Source of the DNA: Arthrobacter sp. SLBN-112
GTDB taxonomy: Bacteria; Actinomycetota; Actinomycetes; Actinomycetales; Micrococcaceae
Assembly (NCBI RefSeq): GCF_006715225.1
Contig: NZ_VFMU01000001.1
Location: 2,108,001 to 2,172,000, forward strand
DNA: 64,000 nt
Reading direction: 5' to 3'
Every line of letters starts with the position of its first letter. Within the stretch, counting starts at the first letter, position 1. Under the pieces are notes generated by a model. That model ran no database searches. It was not told the DNA's origin and worked only from the letters and a program-made list of their open reading frames with translations. Shown in pieces: positions 50,259 through 58,656 of the stretch. The position numbers and the translations under genes were made by a program.

Positions 50259-51275
50259 ATGTCGGAAAATAATTTCCGTAGTTCCGGCATAGCGGCAGTG
50301 GCCGCACGGGCGGGAGTTTCGACCGGAACGGTGTCAAAGGCGCTGAACGGTACGGGCCAGCTACGTGAGTCGACCCGGCTGCGGGTCCGCGCTGCCGCGG
50401 AGGAGGTTGGCTGGCTTCCCAACGGCGCGGCGCGGAGCATCCGCAGTGGCAGGACCTACACCGTGGGGGTGATCACCACCGACAGTTACGGACGCTTCAG
50501 CATTCCTATTCTGCGGGGCGTCGAGGATGCCCTCGGGCTGGGGGAGATGCTCTGCTTCCTTTGCGACAGCCGGGACGACCCCATCCGGGAGCAGCACTAC
50601 GTGCGAACACTGCTGGCACGGCAGGTGGATGGAATCATCGCAGTCGGGCGCAAAGCCGATCCGCGGACGCCGCTCGGGGAGAACCTTCCCGTGCCGGTCA
50701 TCTACGCCTTCGCGCCGTCGACCGGTCCGCGGGACTGCTCCGTCACCGGGGACGAGCGCGGCGGCGCACGGCGTGCCGTCGACCACCTGGTGAAGACCGG
50801 GAGGCGTCGGATCGCGCACATCACCGGCCTGGAAAACCATGCGTCCGCGGCACTGCGTGCGGACGGCTTCCTTTCCGCTATGGCCGCTCAGGGGCTGGAG
50901 CCGGTAGGGGATGTCTGGTATGGAAGCTGGACCGAGGAATGGGGCCACAACGGGGTCCGCGCGCTGCTGGCGAACTACCCGGACGTGGACGCCATCTTCT
51001 GCGGCAGCGACCAGATTGCCCGGGGCGCCGCGTACGAACTTGAGCGGCACGGCCGGTCGATCCCGGGGGACGTGGCCCTGATAGGCGTAGACAACTGGTC
51101 CCCGTTCACCGACGGGTACCGGCCGCATCTTTCCAGCGTGGACCTGAACCTTTCCACCATCGGCCGGCGCGCGGGTGAGGCGCTGCTGTCAGCCCTGGAC
51201 GGATTACCCCGGCCGGGAATTCATATCGTTGACTGCGACCTCATCGTGCGGGAGTCCTCCGGTCCACGGGGGTAG
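50259..51275 (+). CDS. LacI-family regulator of the GH127 locus
   Basis: The 338-aa protein has the HTH GIAAVAARAGVSTGTVSKAL at its N-terminus, followed by the hinge and a sugar-binding domain (TYTVGVITTDSYGRFSIPIL, VTGDERGGARRAVDHLVKTG, FCGSDQIARGAAYELERHG, LIGVDNWSPFTDG). ATG 50259 follows AGGAAAGGGAGG and suits the family N-terminus; the frame stays open to 50154. It is divergent from GH127 and probably represses that operon and itself in the absence of an L-arabinose-containing ligand. Confidence 0.88.
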   Translation: MSENNFRSSGIAAVAARAGVSTGTVSKALNGTGQLRESTRLRVRAAAEEVGWLPNGAARSIRSGRTYTVGVITTDSYGRFSIPILRGVEDALGLGEMLCFLCDSRDDPIREQHYVRTLLARQVDGIIAVGRKADPRTPLGENLPVPVIYAFAPSTGPRDCSVTGDERGGARRAVDHLVKTGRRRIAHITGLENHASAALRADGFLSAMAAQGLEPVGDVWYGSWTEEWGHNGVRALLANYPDVDAIFCGSDQIARGAAYELERHGRSIPGDVALIGVDNWSPFTDGYRPHLSSVDLNLSTIGRRAGEALLSALDGLPRPGIHIVDCDLIVRESSGPRG

Positions 51276-51277
51276 CG

Positions 51278-52168
51278 TCACCTTCGCGGTTCCGGGGGCC
51301 GCCGGTGCCGGTGGTGGAGCTCGTAGTGGTCGAATACGTCCGAGGAGGTGCTTCCCACGTGGCCGAACTTCCCGCGCAGGACTTCGGCGAGGTCATCCAG
51401 CGCCGCGTAGAGCATCCGCCCGGCGAACCGAAGCTCAGGGTTGTCGCTGCCCTGGGCGTCCGAGGCCAGCTGGTGGGCGTACGCGATGGTGGCGGGAAGC
51501 GAGCCCCTCTGCTCCACTTCATGGAAGTAATAGGTCTCGTGGAAGGAAAGAAGATCAATGCTCACCGATGCCACGTTTTCCGCCATCGACTCCAGCAGCC
51601 GGGCCGCATGCCGCGCCTCCAGCGACGCGATCCCGGATGGTCCTGCCGCTTCCCGGAACAGATTCAACTGGTGGGCAAGCGCGCGCCGGCGGCTCAGCGC
51701 CGGGTACGTCTGCAGGATCCATGAGACCGTGGCGGTCAGCAGGCCAAAACCGGCCACGGCCTGGAACGCCATCACCAGCCGCAGCAGCGGGTGGGTGGGC
51801 ACGATCTCGCCAAATCCCGCGGTGGAGAGGGCCACAAGCGAAATGTACAGCGCCTCAGCAAAGTCAGCCTGCCGGGGCACGTCCGCCGAGTAGGAGAACC
51901 CGTTCGACAAATGGGGGAGGTACAGTAGAGCCCAGCCCACGGCAGCCAGGGCGGCCCACGCGGCGATGACTGCCGCCATGGCCAGCGGGGCGGCCACCGA
52001 GGAGGCCCCGCCCCTGAGCTTCCTGGACAGCAGCCAGAACCCGCGCATGATGGTCCGGCCCACCGGACCCGAGCCGTGGGGGTACAGCAGGGTATGGAAG
52101 ACGTCGGAGACCATCAGCAGAATCAGCACGGCGCCAACCGCCGTCAGGAGCGCGTCCTCAAAGGTCAT
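51278..52168 (-). CDS. Two-helix ion channel (potassium channel-like) protein
   Basis: The 296-aa protein has an N-terminal helix (DALLTAVGAVLILLMVSDVF), a further helix PLAMAAVIAAWAALAAVGWALL, then a pore segment EALYISLVALSTAGFGEIVP and the inner helix LVMAFQAVAGFGLLTATVSW. The selectivity filter S-T-A-G-F-G-E differs from the canonical T-V-G-Y-G-D, so potassium selectivity is not certain. The C-terminal 140 residues are helical and cytoplasmic without an RCK/TrkA domain (EARHAARLLESMAENVASVS). It converges with the lacI gene with a 2-base gap. A tandem 15-bp repeat lies just before its start. Confidence 0.78.
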   Translation of the reverse strand: MTFEDALLTAVGAVLILLMVSDVFHTLLYPHGSGPVGRTIMRGFWLLSRKLRGGASSVAAPLAMAAVIAAWAALAAVGWALLYLPHLSNGFSYSADVPRQADFAEALYISLVALSTAGFGEIVPTHPLLRLVMAFQAVAGFGLLTATVSWILQTYPALSRRRALAHQLNLFREAAGPSGIASLEARHAARLLESMAENVASVSIDLLSFHETYYFHEVEQRGSLPATIAYAHQLASDAQGSDNPELRFAGRMLYAALDDLAEVLRGKFGHVGSTSSDVFDHYELHHRHRRPPEPRR

Positions 52169-52176
52169 GCCTCATC

Positions 52177-52206
52177 TTAAGTGCCCGCGAGTTAAGTGCC
52201 CGCGAG
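52177..52206. repeat. Tandem 15-bp duplication
   Basis: TTAAGTGCCCGCGAG is repeated exactly at 52177-52191 and 52192-52206, and is followed by CGCGGGC, which pairs with GCCCGCG of the second copy. It lies in the promoter region of the ion channel gene. Confidence 0.65.
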
Positions 52207-52305
52207 CGCGGGCTAAGTGCGCGGTGCCGCCGGCCGGTGGGTGGGGCATGGCGGAGGGTACGACGGCGGCGCGCGGCCTGGGAGCGGACTGGCTAGGCTG
52301 GCGCC

Positions 52306-52801
52306 ATGGACTATCAGCTTCGCCAGGCCACCCCGGAGGACGCGGAGGCGGTGGTGCTCATGCAGACGCAGGCGCACGAGGAGTGCTACCCGCACCTGCT
52401 CTCAACGGAATTCTTCCGCCGCCGGAGGGCCAGCATCCCGGAACGGGTGGAGCGTCGGTGGCCATTCCTGGCCACCGACCAGCCGCGGATCCTCGCCCTG
52501 GACGCCAACAACCAGGTGGTGGGCTACGCGGACCCGGGGCCGGGATGACGACGCTCCTGAAGCGCTCGAACTCTACTCGATCTATACCCTCCGGCGGACC
52601 TACGGGACGGGCGTCGGGGCAGCGCTGGTGAGTGCCGCCGTCGGCTCCGGCCCCGCCTACCTCTGGGTGGTGGAGAACAATCCCCGTGCCCTGGCCTTTT
52701 ACCTGAAGCAGGGGTTCCGGCCCGACGGCAAGCGCAACACCCTTCCGCCCGAGTGGGAGGCCCTGCCGGAATTCCGGCTGGTCCGGCGCGGCCAGCACTA
52801 G
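52306..52801 (+). pseudogene. GNAT acetyltransferase broken by a frameshift
   Basis: The first part, from ATG 52306, encodes MDYQLRQATPEDAEAVVLMQ, then EECYPHLLSTEFFRRRRASI and VVGYADPGPG before a TGA at 52546-52548. In the next frame the domain continues without a gap from DDDAPEALELYSIYTLRRTY through TGVGAALVSAAVG, the acetyl-CoA-binding P-loop, to NNPRALAFYLKQGFRPDGKR. Together they give one complete GNAT protein of about 164 aa. The shift falls in the G-rich run CCCGGGGCCGGG at about 52535-52546, where loss of one base restores the frame. It may be a true mutation or a sequencing error. Confidence 0.82.
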
Positions 52802-52824
52802 CGTTGGCTCCGGTTCCGTGTGTC

Positions 52825-54501
52825 TTACAGTGCGCGGGCCAGGGCCCGGCCCACCGTCAGGCCGGTGAAGAGGCAGCCGCCCAGGAAGGTGCCCTCCAAC
52901 GCGTTGTAGCCGTGGGCGCCGCCGCCGCCGAATCCGGCAGCTTCACCGGCGGCGTACAGGCCGGGAATGGGAACGCCGTCATGACTGAGGGCCTGTCCGT
53001 CGAGGTTCGTCTGGATTCCGCCCAGTGTTTTGCGCATGACCACATGCAGCCGGACGGCAATGAGCGGACCGGCGGCGGGGTCCAGGATCCGGTGCGGTTT
53101 GACCGTGCGGAAGAGCCTGTCGCCCAGGTAACGGCGGCTGTTGCGGATGCCGGCGACCTGGATGTCCTTGGAGTAGGGGTTCCGGATCTCGGCGTCGCGC
53201 TCCTCGATCTGCCGCCGGACCAGTGCATGGTCCAGCAGCGGCTCGTCGGTCAGCCCGTTCATCCCGCGGACCAGGTCCGCCAGGTTGTCCGCCACCACGA
53301 AGTCCGCCCCGTGCTCCTTGAACGCTTCGATGGGGGCGCCGGCGCCCCGGCCCAGCCGGCTCCGGAGCAGCAGCCTGAGGTCGCGGTTGGTGATGTCCGG
53401 GTTTTGCTCCGAGCCGGACAGGGCGAATTCCTTTTCGATGATGCGCTGGTTGAGGATGAACCAGGAATGGCTGTACTGCTGAAGCTCGGGGGTGGTCCGG
53501 AGGAGGCGGAGGGTGCCCAGGGTGTCGTAGCCCGGCAGGCCGGGGGAGGGGAGCCGCCGGCCCAGCGCGTCGAACCAGAGCGACGACGGGCCAGGCAGGA
53601 TCCGGATGGCATGGTCCGGCCAGACCGGGTTCCAGTTCTGGATGCCCTCGGTGTAGTGCCACATGCGGTCGCGGTTCACCAGGCGGACGCCCGACTCATC
53701 AGCGATGTCCAGCATCCGCCCGTCCACGTGCCGCGGCACCCCGGTGACCATCTTCCGCGGCGGCGTCCCCAGCCGGTCAGGCCACCAGCGCCGCACCTGC
53801 TCATGGCTGCCGCCGATCCCGCCGGACGCCACCACCACGGCCTGCGCCCGCAGCTCGAAGCCGCCCACAACATCCCGGTTGGAGGACAACCCGCGCGGGG
53901 AGCCATCAGGAGCCAGCACCGCCCCCCGCACTCCGGTGACCGTGCCGCCGTCGTACGTCAAAGCGTCCACCCGGTGCCGGAAGAAAAACTGGAGGCTGCC
54001 CGCCCGGGAAGCCTCCCGGGCCTTGTTTGCGAATGGTTCCGAAACCCCGGTGCCGGTGCCCCACGGGACGTGGAAGCGGGGGACCGAGTTGCCGTGGCCG
54101 CCGGCCCGGCCGTCGCCCCGCTCTGCCCAGCCCACCAGCGGCGTGAAGCGGATGCCCTGTTCCCGCAGCCACCCACGCTTCTCGCCTGCGGCAAACTCCA
54201 CATAGGCGCGGCCCCACTGCTGCGCCCACTCGTCCTCGGGGTGCGCCCCGGACAGCCGGTCCCACTGTGCGGACCCCTGCCAGTCCTGCCACGCCAGATC
54301 GAAGGAATCCTTCACGCCCAGGCGCCGCTGCATGGGGGTGTCCACCAGGAAGAGCCCGCCCAGGGACCAGAAGGCCTGCCCGCCCAGGTTCGCTGCGTTT
54401 TCCTGGTCCACAATGGCCACGCGCTTCCCGGCACGGACCAGTTCATTGCCGGCCACCAGCCCGGCCAGCCCGCCGCCGATGATGATGACGTCCGCGTCCA
54501 T
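52825..54501 (-). CDS. FAD-binding dehydrogenase (3-ketosteroid dehydrogenase-like)
   Basis: This 558-aa protein starts MDADVIIIGGGLAGLVAGNE, an FAD-binding Rossmann motif, followed by ELVRAGKRVAIVDQENAANL. Further flavoprotein features are AQAVVVASGGIGG near residue 245 and, at the C-terminus, GVPIPGLYAAGEAAGFGGGG and LEGTFLGGCLFTGLTVGRA. It belongs to the FAD_binding_2 family with fumarate reductase and ketosteroid dehydrogenases; members named FAD-binding dehydrogenase have no confirmed substrate. I start at ATG 54501; the frame is open to 54747, but that part crosses repeat elements and lacks domain homology. Confidence 0.87.
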   Translation of the reverse strand: MDADVIIIGGGLAGLVAGNELVRAGKRVAIVDQENAANLGGQAFWSLGGLFLVDTPMQRRLGVKDSFDLAWQDWQGSAQWDRLSGAHPEDEWAQQWGRAYVEFAAGEKRGWLREQGIRFTPLVGWAERGDGRAGGHGNSVPRFHVPWGTGTGVSEPFANKAREASRAGSLQFFFRHRVDALTYDGGTVTGVRGAVLAPDGSPRGLSSNRDVVGGFELRAQAVVVASGGIGGSHEQVRRWWPDRLGTPPRKMVTGVPRHVDGRMLDIADESGVRLVNRDRMWHYTEGIQNWNPVWPDHAIRILPGPSSLWFDALGRRLPSPGLPGYDTLGTLRLLRTTPELQQYSHSWFILNQRIIEKEFALSGSEQNPDITNRDLRLLLRSRLGRGAGAPIEAFKEHGADFVVADNLADLVRGMNGLTDEPLLDHALVRRQIEERDAEIRNPYSKDIQVAGIRNSRRYLGDRLFRTVKPHRILDPAAGPLIAVRLHVVMRKTLGGIQTNLDGQALSHDGVPIPGLYAAGEAAGFGGGGAHGYNALEGTFLGGCLFTGLTVGRALARAL

Positions 54502-54714
54502 GCCGATACCTGCCCATGGTTCGAAAGCTGCTGTGGATACTGGCCCAAGGTATCGCACGGCTGGACTTGCCTGTGGCCGCCGGGCCGCCGCCTGTTTGTC
54601 GCGCTGGGGTGACGGCCGTGTGTCAGACTGGCCCAGCTTTCGGCGACAAACCGCGGCGGGGCCCCCGGATTCTGGGGTTCTGGCCGTGAAAACTGGGCCA
54701 GTCTGTGCGCCTGG
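54502..54714. repeat. Palindromic repeat element abutting the first 101-bp copy
   Basis: CAGACTGGCCCAG (54624-54636) and CTGGGCCAGTCTG (54693-54705) are perfect 13-bp inverted repeats. Outside them, GTGACG near 54610 and CGTCAC at 54715-54720 give a second nested pair. No gene is seen in this part of the gap upstream of the FAD dehydrogenase; its promoter must lie near 54505-54600. Confidence 0.5.
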
Positions 54715-54815
54715 CGTCACGCCGGGCATGCTTTCATGACAGTGCACGACGGCGGGCCCCGGGTTTCCGGGGTTTCCTCCCGGCTGCCGGGTCTAAAGTC
54801 TGCCCTGCGTGACGC
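54715..54815. repeat. 101-bp repeat element, copy 1
   Basis: The element begins CGTCACGCC and ends GCGTGACGC, so its ends are inverted repeats (9 bp counting the preceding G). A second copy of the same length and direction lies at 55452-55552, about 86% identical by hand alignment. Shared cores include GCATGCTTTCA, TTTCCGGGGTTTCC and AAAGTCTGCCCTGCGTGACG. Confidence 0.75.
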
Positions 54816-54874
54816 GGGTGGGTCCGGGAGGACGGCATCCGCGTCCATGCCGAGCCGTCCGGGCGGGTGGTTTC

Positions 54875-55327
54875 CTAAGCTGCGCCCCGGGCGGCGAGAA
54901 CCAGCTTCTCGAACGAGTCCCTCCACCCGTCCCGGTGCAGGGCCAGCCGCTCCTCCGTCAGGAACGGTCCCTGTGAGAGCGCCACCCGTGTGCCGGTTCC
55001 GGTGCTGGCGAGGGAGAGGTCCACGACGGTTTCCCGGTCGTCCGGCGCCGGTTCCTCCCATGCGAAGGTGTAGACCAGCCGCCAGGGTGGATCGATCTCC
55101 AGGAACTCCCCGGAAAGGTGGAAGGGCTCGCCCTCCGGCGGGGCCATGCGGAACCGGTAGCGGCCGCCCACCACCAGGTTGACGTCCACTTGGGGGATGC
55201 TGAATCCGTGCGGGCCCCACCAATTGGCAAGCCGGGCCGGGTCCGTCAGCAGCCGGAACGTTGCGTCCGGCGGAGATGCCACGGTGCACTCCAGGTTCAG
55301 GACCAGGGCGGCTGGTTGCTCACTCAT
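54875..55327 (-). CDS. SRPBCC (AHSA1/START-like) domain protein
   Basis: This 150-aa cytoplasmic protein begins EQPAALVLNLECTVASPPDA and shows TFRLLTDPARLANWWGPHGF, then GRYRFRMAPPEGEPFHLSG and WRLVYTFAWEEPAPDDRETV, the helix-grip pattern of the SRPBCC superfamily, close to the AHSA1 branch. These bind hydrophobic ligands or act as ATPase cofactors; the ligand is unknown. It is a single gene placed exactly between two directly repeated 101-bp elements. Confidence 0.85.
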   Translation of the reverse strand: MSEQPAALVLNLECTVASPPDATFRLLTDPARLANWWGPHGFSIPQVDVNLVVGGRYRFRMAPPEGEPFHLSGEFLEIDPPWRLVYTFAWEEPAPDDRETVVDLSLASTGTGTRVALSQGPFLTEERLALHRDGWRDSFEKLVLAARGAA

Positions 55328-55451
55328 CGTCCCACTCTGCCACCCGCCCCGGCCGGCGGAAAGCAGGGCCGGGAATGGCCGTGGGAGTTACGGGTCAACG
55401 AAAGCTGGACCCTTGTGGCGGCGCTATTCGGCTGGCCTCCGGGCGGTCCCA

Positions 55452-55552
55452 CGTCACGCCGAGCATGCTTTCACGGCAACGGACGACGCCGGCCCCCGGC
55501 TTTCCGGGGTTTCCTCCCCGCGGGAGGGTCCAAAGTCTGCCCTGCGTGACGC
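55452..55552. repeat. 101-bp repeat element, copy 2
   Basis: Same length, orientation and ends as copy 1 (CGTCACGCC to GCGTGACGC, 8-bp terminal inverted repeat). Together the copies flank the SRPBCC gene as direct repeats 737 bp apart. The gap 55328-55573 holds nothing else that I can support. Confidence 0.75.
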
Positions 55553-55573
55553 CGGTGCATGTGCAAAGCGGGT

Positions 55574-56005
55574 TTAGGCCGCGGCAGCCCCCGCCAGCCG
55601 GCCGCGCAGTACGGTGGCTGTCGCCCAGGTGACCACGCTGCAGGCCGCGGCTCCCCAGAGTATGTCCGTCACGGCCACCAGGGCGGTGAAATCCTTCAGC
55701 ACGGCGAACCCGGTCAGTGCCCAGGTGGCGTAGGTGAAGAATCCGAACAGGGCGGCGCCCGTGACCCGCTGCCGCAGCGTGAGGCGAGGGCTGTTGGGCC
55801 GGACGCCGTAGTGCACCATCCCCGCCACGAAGATGACATAGAAGAGGACCGCGCCGGGCAGGTTGGCCTTGGCTGCGAGGAGGTGGCCGATCTGGCCCTG
55901 GTACAGCGGGTTGGCCACCAGCAGGATCCACGCCACGTCCAGCACCGCGAAAATCAGGGCGCTGACAACGTAGGTGGTCAGCCAGTTCTTGGTGCGGGCG
56001 CTCAT
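55574..56005 (-). CDS. DUF2177-type membrane protein
   Basis: The 143-aa protein has four transmembrane helices: WLTTYVVSALIFAVLDVAWI, LPGAVLFYVIFVAGMVHYGV, GAALFGFFTYATWALTGFAV and ALVAVTDILWGAAACSVVTW. The D-V-A-W-I in helix 1 and F-T-Y-A-T-W-A-L-T in helix 3 are family marks. Function is unknown. AAGGAG before ATG 56005 sets the start; the open frame to 56272 is a shadow of the divergent gene. Confidence 0.82.
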   Translation of the reverse strand: MSARTKNWLTTYVVSALIFAVLDVAWILLVANPLYQGQIGHLLAAKANLPGAVLFYVIFVAGMVHYGVRPNSPRLTLRQRVTGAALFGFFTYATWALTGFAVLKDFTALVAVTDILWGAAACSVVTWATATVLRGRLAGAAAA

Positions 56006-56207
56006 GCATGGCTCCTTGCGTCGGTATCGGTTCCAGAAGCTGTTCGCTGCCGTTGTACCGGGCGGATTGCTTGACCCATACAAACTCATCCCCGCTCCGA
56101 AGACTAAGCGGACCACGCCATGCGTAGTTGAATGTGAATGTGCCCCCGGGGGGCGATGGGACCGGCCGTGCAGCAGAGCGCGGCAGGCCAGGGAAAGGAA
56201 CCTGTCC

Positions 56208-57077
56208 GTGAACGAAAAGAGCCGCAAGGCCCTCATCAGTACCGCCATTGCCGTGGTGGTGGCAGTACTCATTGCGCTGGCCGGCAGCCAGGGCGGGGCA
56301 CGGATTGGCGGGTTCCCGGTGTTCGCGATGGGGGTTGCCGTCGCGTTCGTGATTCAGTGGGTGGTGTTCATCCCGTCCTACAAGGGGCAGACGGAAAAGT
56401 TCTACGACCTCACCGGCGCCCTGACCTACATCTCCATCACGGTGTTCCTGGTGCTCGCCAGCCCGGGCGTGGATGCGCGCGGCATGCTGCTGGCAGCCAT
56501 GGTGGTGCTGTGGGCCGCGCGGCTGGGCAGCTTCCTGTTCCTGCGGATCAGCAAGCACGGCAAGGACGACCGCTTCGATGAACTCAAGCCGGACTTTTTC
56601 CGCTTCCTGAACACGTGGACCATCCAGGGCCTGTGGGTGGTCCTCACGGCGGCGTTGGCATGGGTGGCCATCACGTCTGACAAGAAGGTGGGCCTGGACG
56701 GATTCTTCTGGGTGGGCCTGCTGGTGTGGGCCGCGGGCATCACCATCGAGACCCTTGCGGACCTGCAGAAGAATCGCTTCAAGGACAACCCCGCCAACAA
56801 GGGCCGTTTCATCAGCACCGGCCTCTGGTCCAGGTCCCGCCACCCCAACTACTTCGGCGAAATCACCCTCTGGGTGGGCATGGCCATCATCGCCCTGCCC
56901 GTCCTGCAGGGCTGGCAGTGGGCCGCCCTGGTCTCCCCGGTGTTCGTGGCCCTGCTCCTGATCAAGGGCAGCGGCGTGCCGCCCCTGGAGAAGAAGGCGG
57001 ACAAGAAATGGGGCGGCCAGGCGGACTACGAAGAGTACAAGAGGAACACGCCCGTGCTGGTGCCGAGGCTCAAATAG
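56208..57077 (+). CDS. DUF1295 membrane protein (steroid 5-alpha-reductase-like)
   Basis: This 289-aa protein starts at GTG 56208 after GGAAAGGAA. It has about six helices, and the C-terminal part shows FISTGLWSRSRHPNYFGEIT followed by LWVGMAIIALPVLQG and KADKKWGGQADYEEYKRNTP, the core of DUF1295 and of isoprenylcysteine methyltransferase/steroid reductase relatives. The R-H-P-N-Y-F-G motif usually forms the cofactor site (NADPH or S-adenosylmethionine). Substrate unknown. It is divergent from the DUF2177 gene, with which it often co-occurs. Confidence 0.83.
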   Translation: MNEKSRKALISTAIAVVVAVLIALAGSQGGARIGGFPVFAMGVAVAFVIQWVVFIPSYKGQTEKFYDLTGALTYISITVFLVLASPGVDARGMLLAAMVVLWAARLGSFLFLRISKHGKDDRFDELKPDFFRFLNTWTIQGLWVVLTAALAWVAITSDKKVGLDGFFWVGLLVWAAGITIETLADLQKNRFKDNPANKGRFISTGLWSRSRHPNYFGEITLWVGMAIIALPVLQGWQWAALVSPVFVALLLIKGSGVPPLEKKADKKWGGQADYEEYKRNTPVLVPRLK

Positions 57078-57098
57078 GACCTTCCCGGCAGGACGGAC

Positions 57099-57129
57099 GA
57101 CGGCGGCCCCCGGGCTGGGTGCCGCCGCC
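57099..57129 (+). terminator. Dispersed-repeat hairpin after the DUF1295 gene
   Basis: GACGGCGGCCCCCGGGCTGG followed by GTGCCGCCGCC forms a GC-rich hairpin (GGCGGC with GCCGCC, plus CCC with GGG inside). The same hairpin type recurs at 58847-58881 and, split by IS30, at 62078/63797. Confidence 0.6.
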
Positions 57130-57162
57130 CGCCGATGATTTACCGCCGTTCGGCGCATGGAT

Positions 57163-57174
57163 AGTATGCATACT
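57163..57174. promoter_or_regulatory. Palindromic operator upstream of the OFA transporter
   Basis: AGTATGCATACT is a perfect 12-bp palindrome about 95 bp before the transporter start. GTATGCATAC-type sites are typical for FCD-class GntR regulators; no such gene lies next to it. Confidence 0.5.
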
Positions 57175-57269
57175 GATGATCTTGCCGGAAGATTGCCGCA
57201 GGCAACGGGAGGACCGTCGCCTCCGGATCGATCAGACATCGACGTCGTCGAACATGCAAGGAAGCAACT

Positions 57270-58655
57270 ATGGGCTGGCTTGACCGTAACCACAGCATCG
57301 CCCCACCGGGATTCAACCGCTGGCTCGTTCCACCGGCCGCGCTGGCGGTCCATCTCTGTATTGGCCAGGCCTACGCCACGAGCGTGTACAAAACGGCGCT
57401 GGTCAAGCATTTCGGTGCCAGCCTGACCGAAATCGGAGTTATCTTCTCCATCGCCATCGTGATGCTGGGCCTCTCCGCCGCGGTCATGGGTACATGGGTG
57501 GACCGGAACGGGCCACGCAAGGCCATGTTCACCTCCGCCATGTTCTGGGCCGGCGGCTTCCTGGTCGGCTCGCTGGGCATCTTCACGCACCAGCTCTGGC
57601 TCGTGTACCTGGGCTACGGCATTATCGGCGGCATCGGCCTGGGCATCGGCTATATCTCGCCGGTGTCCACCCTGATCAAGTGGTTCCCGGACCGGCCGGG
57701 CCTGGCCACCGGCATGGCCATCATGGGCTTCGGCGGCGGCGCGCTGATCGCCAGTCCCGTTTCCACCGCCCTGCTCAAACTGTACGATCCCAACTCCGGC
57801 GCCAAGGGCTGGGTGGCAAGCGGCGATGCTGTGGGAAAGCTCTTCCTGACCCTCGCCGTCGTCTACCTCGCGTACATGCTCTTCGGGGCCTTCACCATCA
57901 GGGTCCCCGCCGAGGGGTGGCGCCCGGCGGGATTCGACCCCGCCAAGGTCAAAGCCGCCAAGCTCGTCACCACGGAGAACGTCTCGGCCAAGAACGCCAT
58001 AAAGACCCGGCAGTTCTGGCTGCTGTGGGTTGCGCTGTTCTGCAATGTCACCGCCGGCATTGGCATCCTTGAACAGGCTGCCCCCATGATCCAGGACTTC
58101 TTCCGGCAGCCCGACGGCGGATCGCTGGTGAGTGCCGGCGTCGCCGCCGGCTTCGTGGGACTGCTGTCGATCGGCAACATGACGGGGCGGTTCGCCTGGT
58201 CCGCCACGTCCGACGTCACGGGCCGCAAGCGCATCTACATGGTCTACCTCGGCGTCGGCGCCGTCCTCTACACGGTGCTGGCCCTGGCCGGGTCCACCGC
58301 GACGGCCCTCTACGTGCTGCTGGCGTTCGTCATCATTTCCTTCTATGGCGGCGGCTTTTCCACGGTTCCGGCGTACCTGCGGGACCTCTTCGGAACGTAC
58401 CAGGTGGGCGCCATCCACGGCCGCCTGCTGACCGCGTGGTCCGCCGCCGGGGTGGCCGGCCCGCTGATCGTCAACGCCATCCTGGACGCACAGGGAAAGC
58501 CCGGCCAGCTGAACGCGGCGTCCTACCAGCCGGCGCTGCTGACCATGGTGGGGCTGCTGGTGGTGGGCTTCCTGGCCAACCTGCTGATCAAGCCCGTCGA
58601 CGCGCGATTCCACGAACCCCGCTCCCAGCGGCACGAACCTTCCTTGGAGAAATGA
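57270..58655 (+). CDS. OFA-family MFS transporter (oxalate/formate antiporter-like)
   Basis: The 461-aa transporter has 12 helices. After GWLDRNHSIAPPGFNRWLVP, helix 1 begins PPAALAVHLCIGQAYATSVY; GTWVDRNGPRKAMF is the loop 2-3 motif and GIGLGIGYISPVSTLIKWFP lies in helix 4-5, the OFA signature. Members carry oxalate, formate, pyruvate or related small monocarboxylates; the substrate here is not set by sequence. AAGGAAG precedes ATG 57270. It is co-transcribed with a 47-aa membrane protein whose gene begins one base after its stop codon. Confidence 0.88.
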   Translation: MGWLDRNHSIAPPGFNRWLVPPAALAVHLCIGQAYATSVYKTALVKHFGASLTEIGVIFSIAIVMLGLSAAVMGTWVDRNGPRKAMFTSAMFWAGGFLVGSLGIFTHQLWLVYLGYGIIGGIGLGIGYISPVSTLIKWFPDRPGLATGMAIMGFGGGALIASPVSTALLKLYDPNSGAKGWVASGDAVGKLFLTLAVVYLAYMLFGAFTIRVPAEGWRPAGFDPAKVKAAKLVTTENVSAKNAIKTRQFWLLWVALFCNVTAGIGILEQAAPMIQDFFRQPDGGSLVSAGVAAGFVGLLSIGNMTGRFAWSATSDVTGRKRIYMVYLGVGAVLYTVLALAGSTATALYVLLAFVIISFYGGGFSTVPAYLRDLFGTYQVGAIHGRLLTAWSAAGVAGPLIVNAILDAQGKPGQLNAASYQPALLTMVGLLVVGFLANLLIKPVDARFHEPRSQRHEPSLEK

Positions 58656-58656
58656 C

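Noticed and set aside
54502..54747. N-terminal 82-aa extension of the FAD dehydrogenase
   Set aside because: The extension crosses inverted repeats and a 101-bp element, and the FAD-binding motif begins right at MDADVIII, so the start at 54501 is used.
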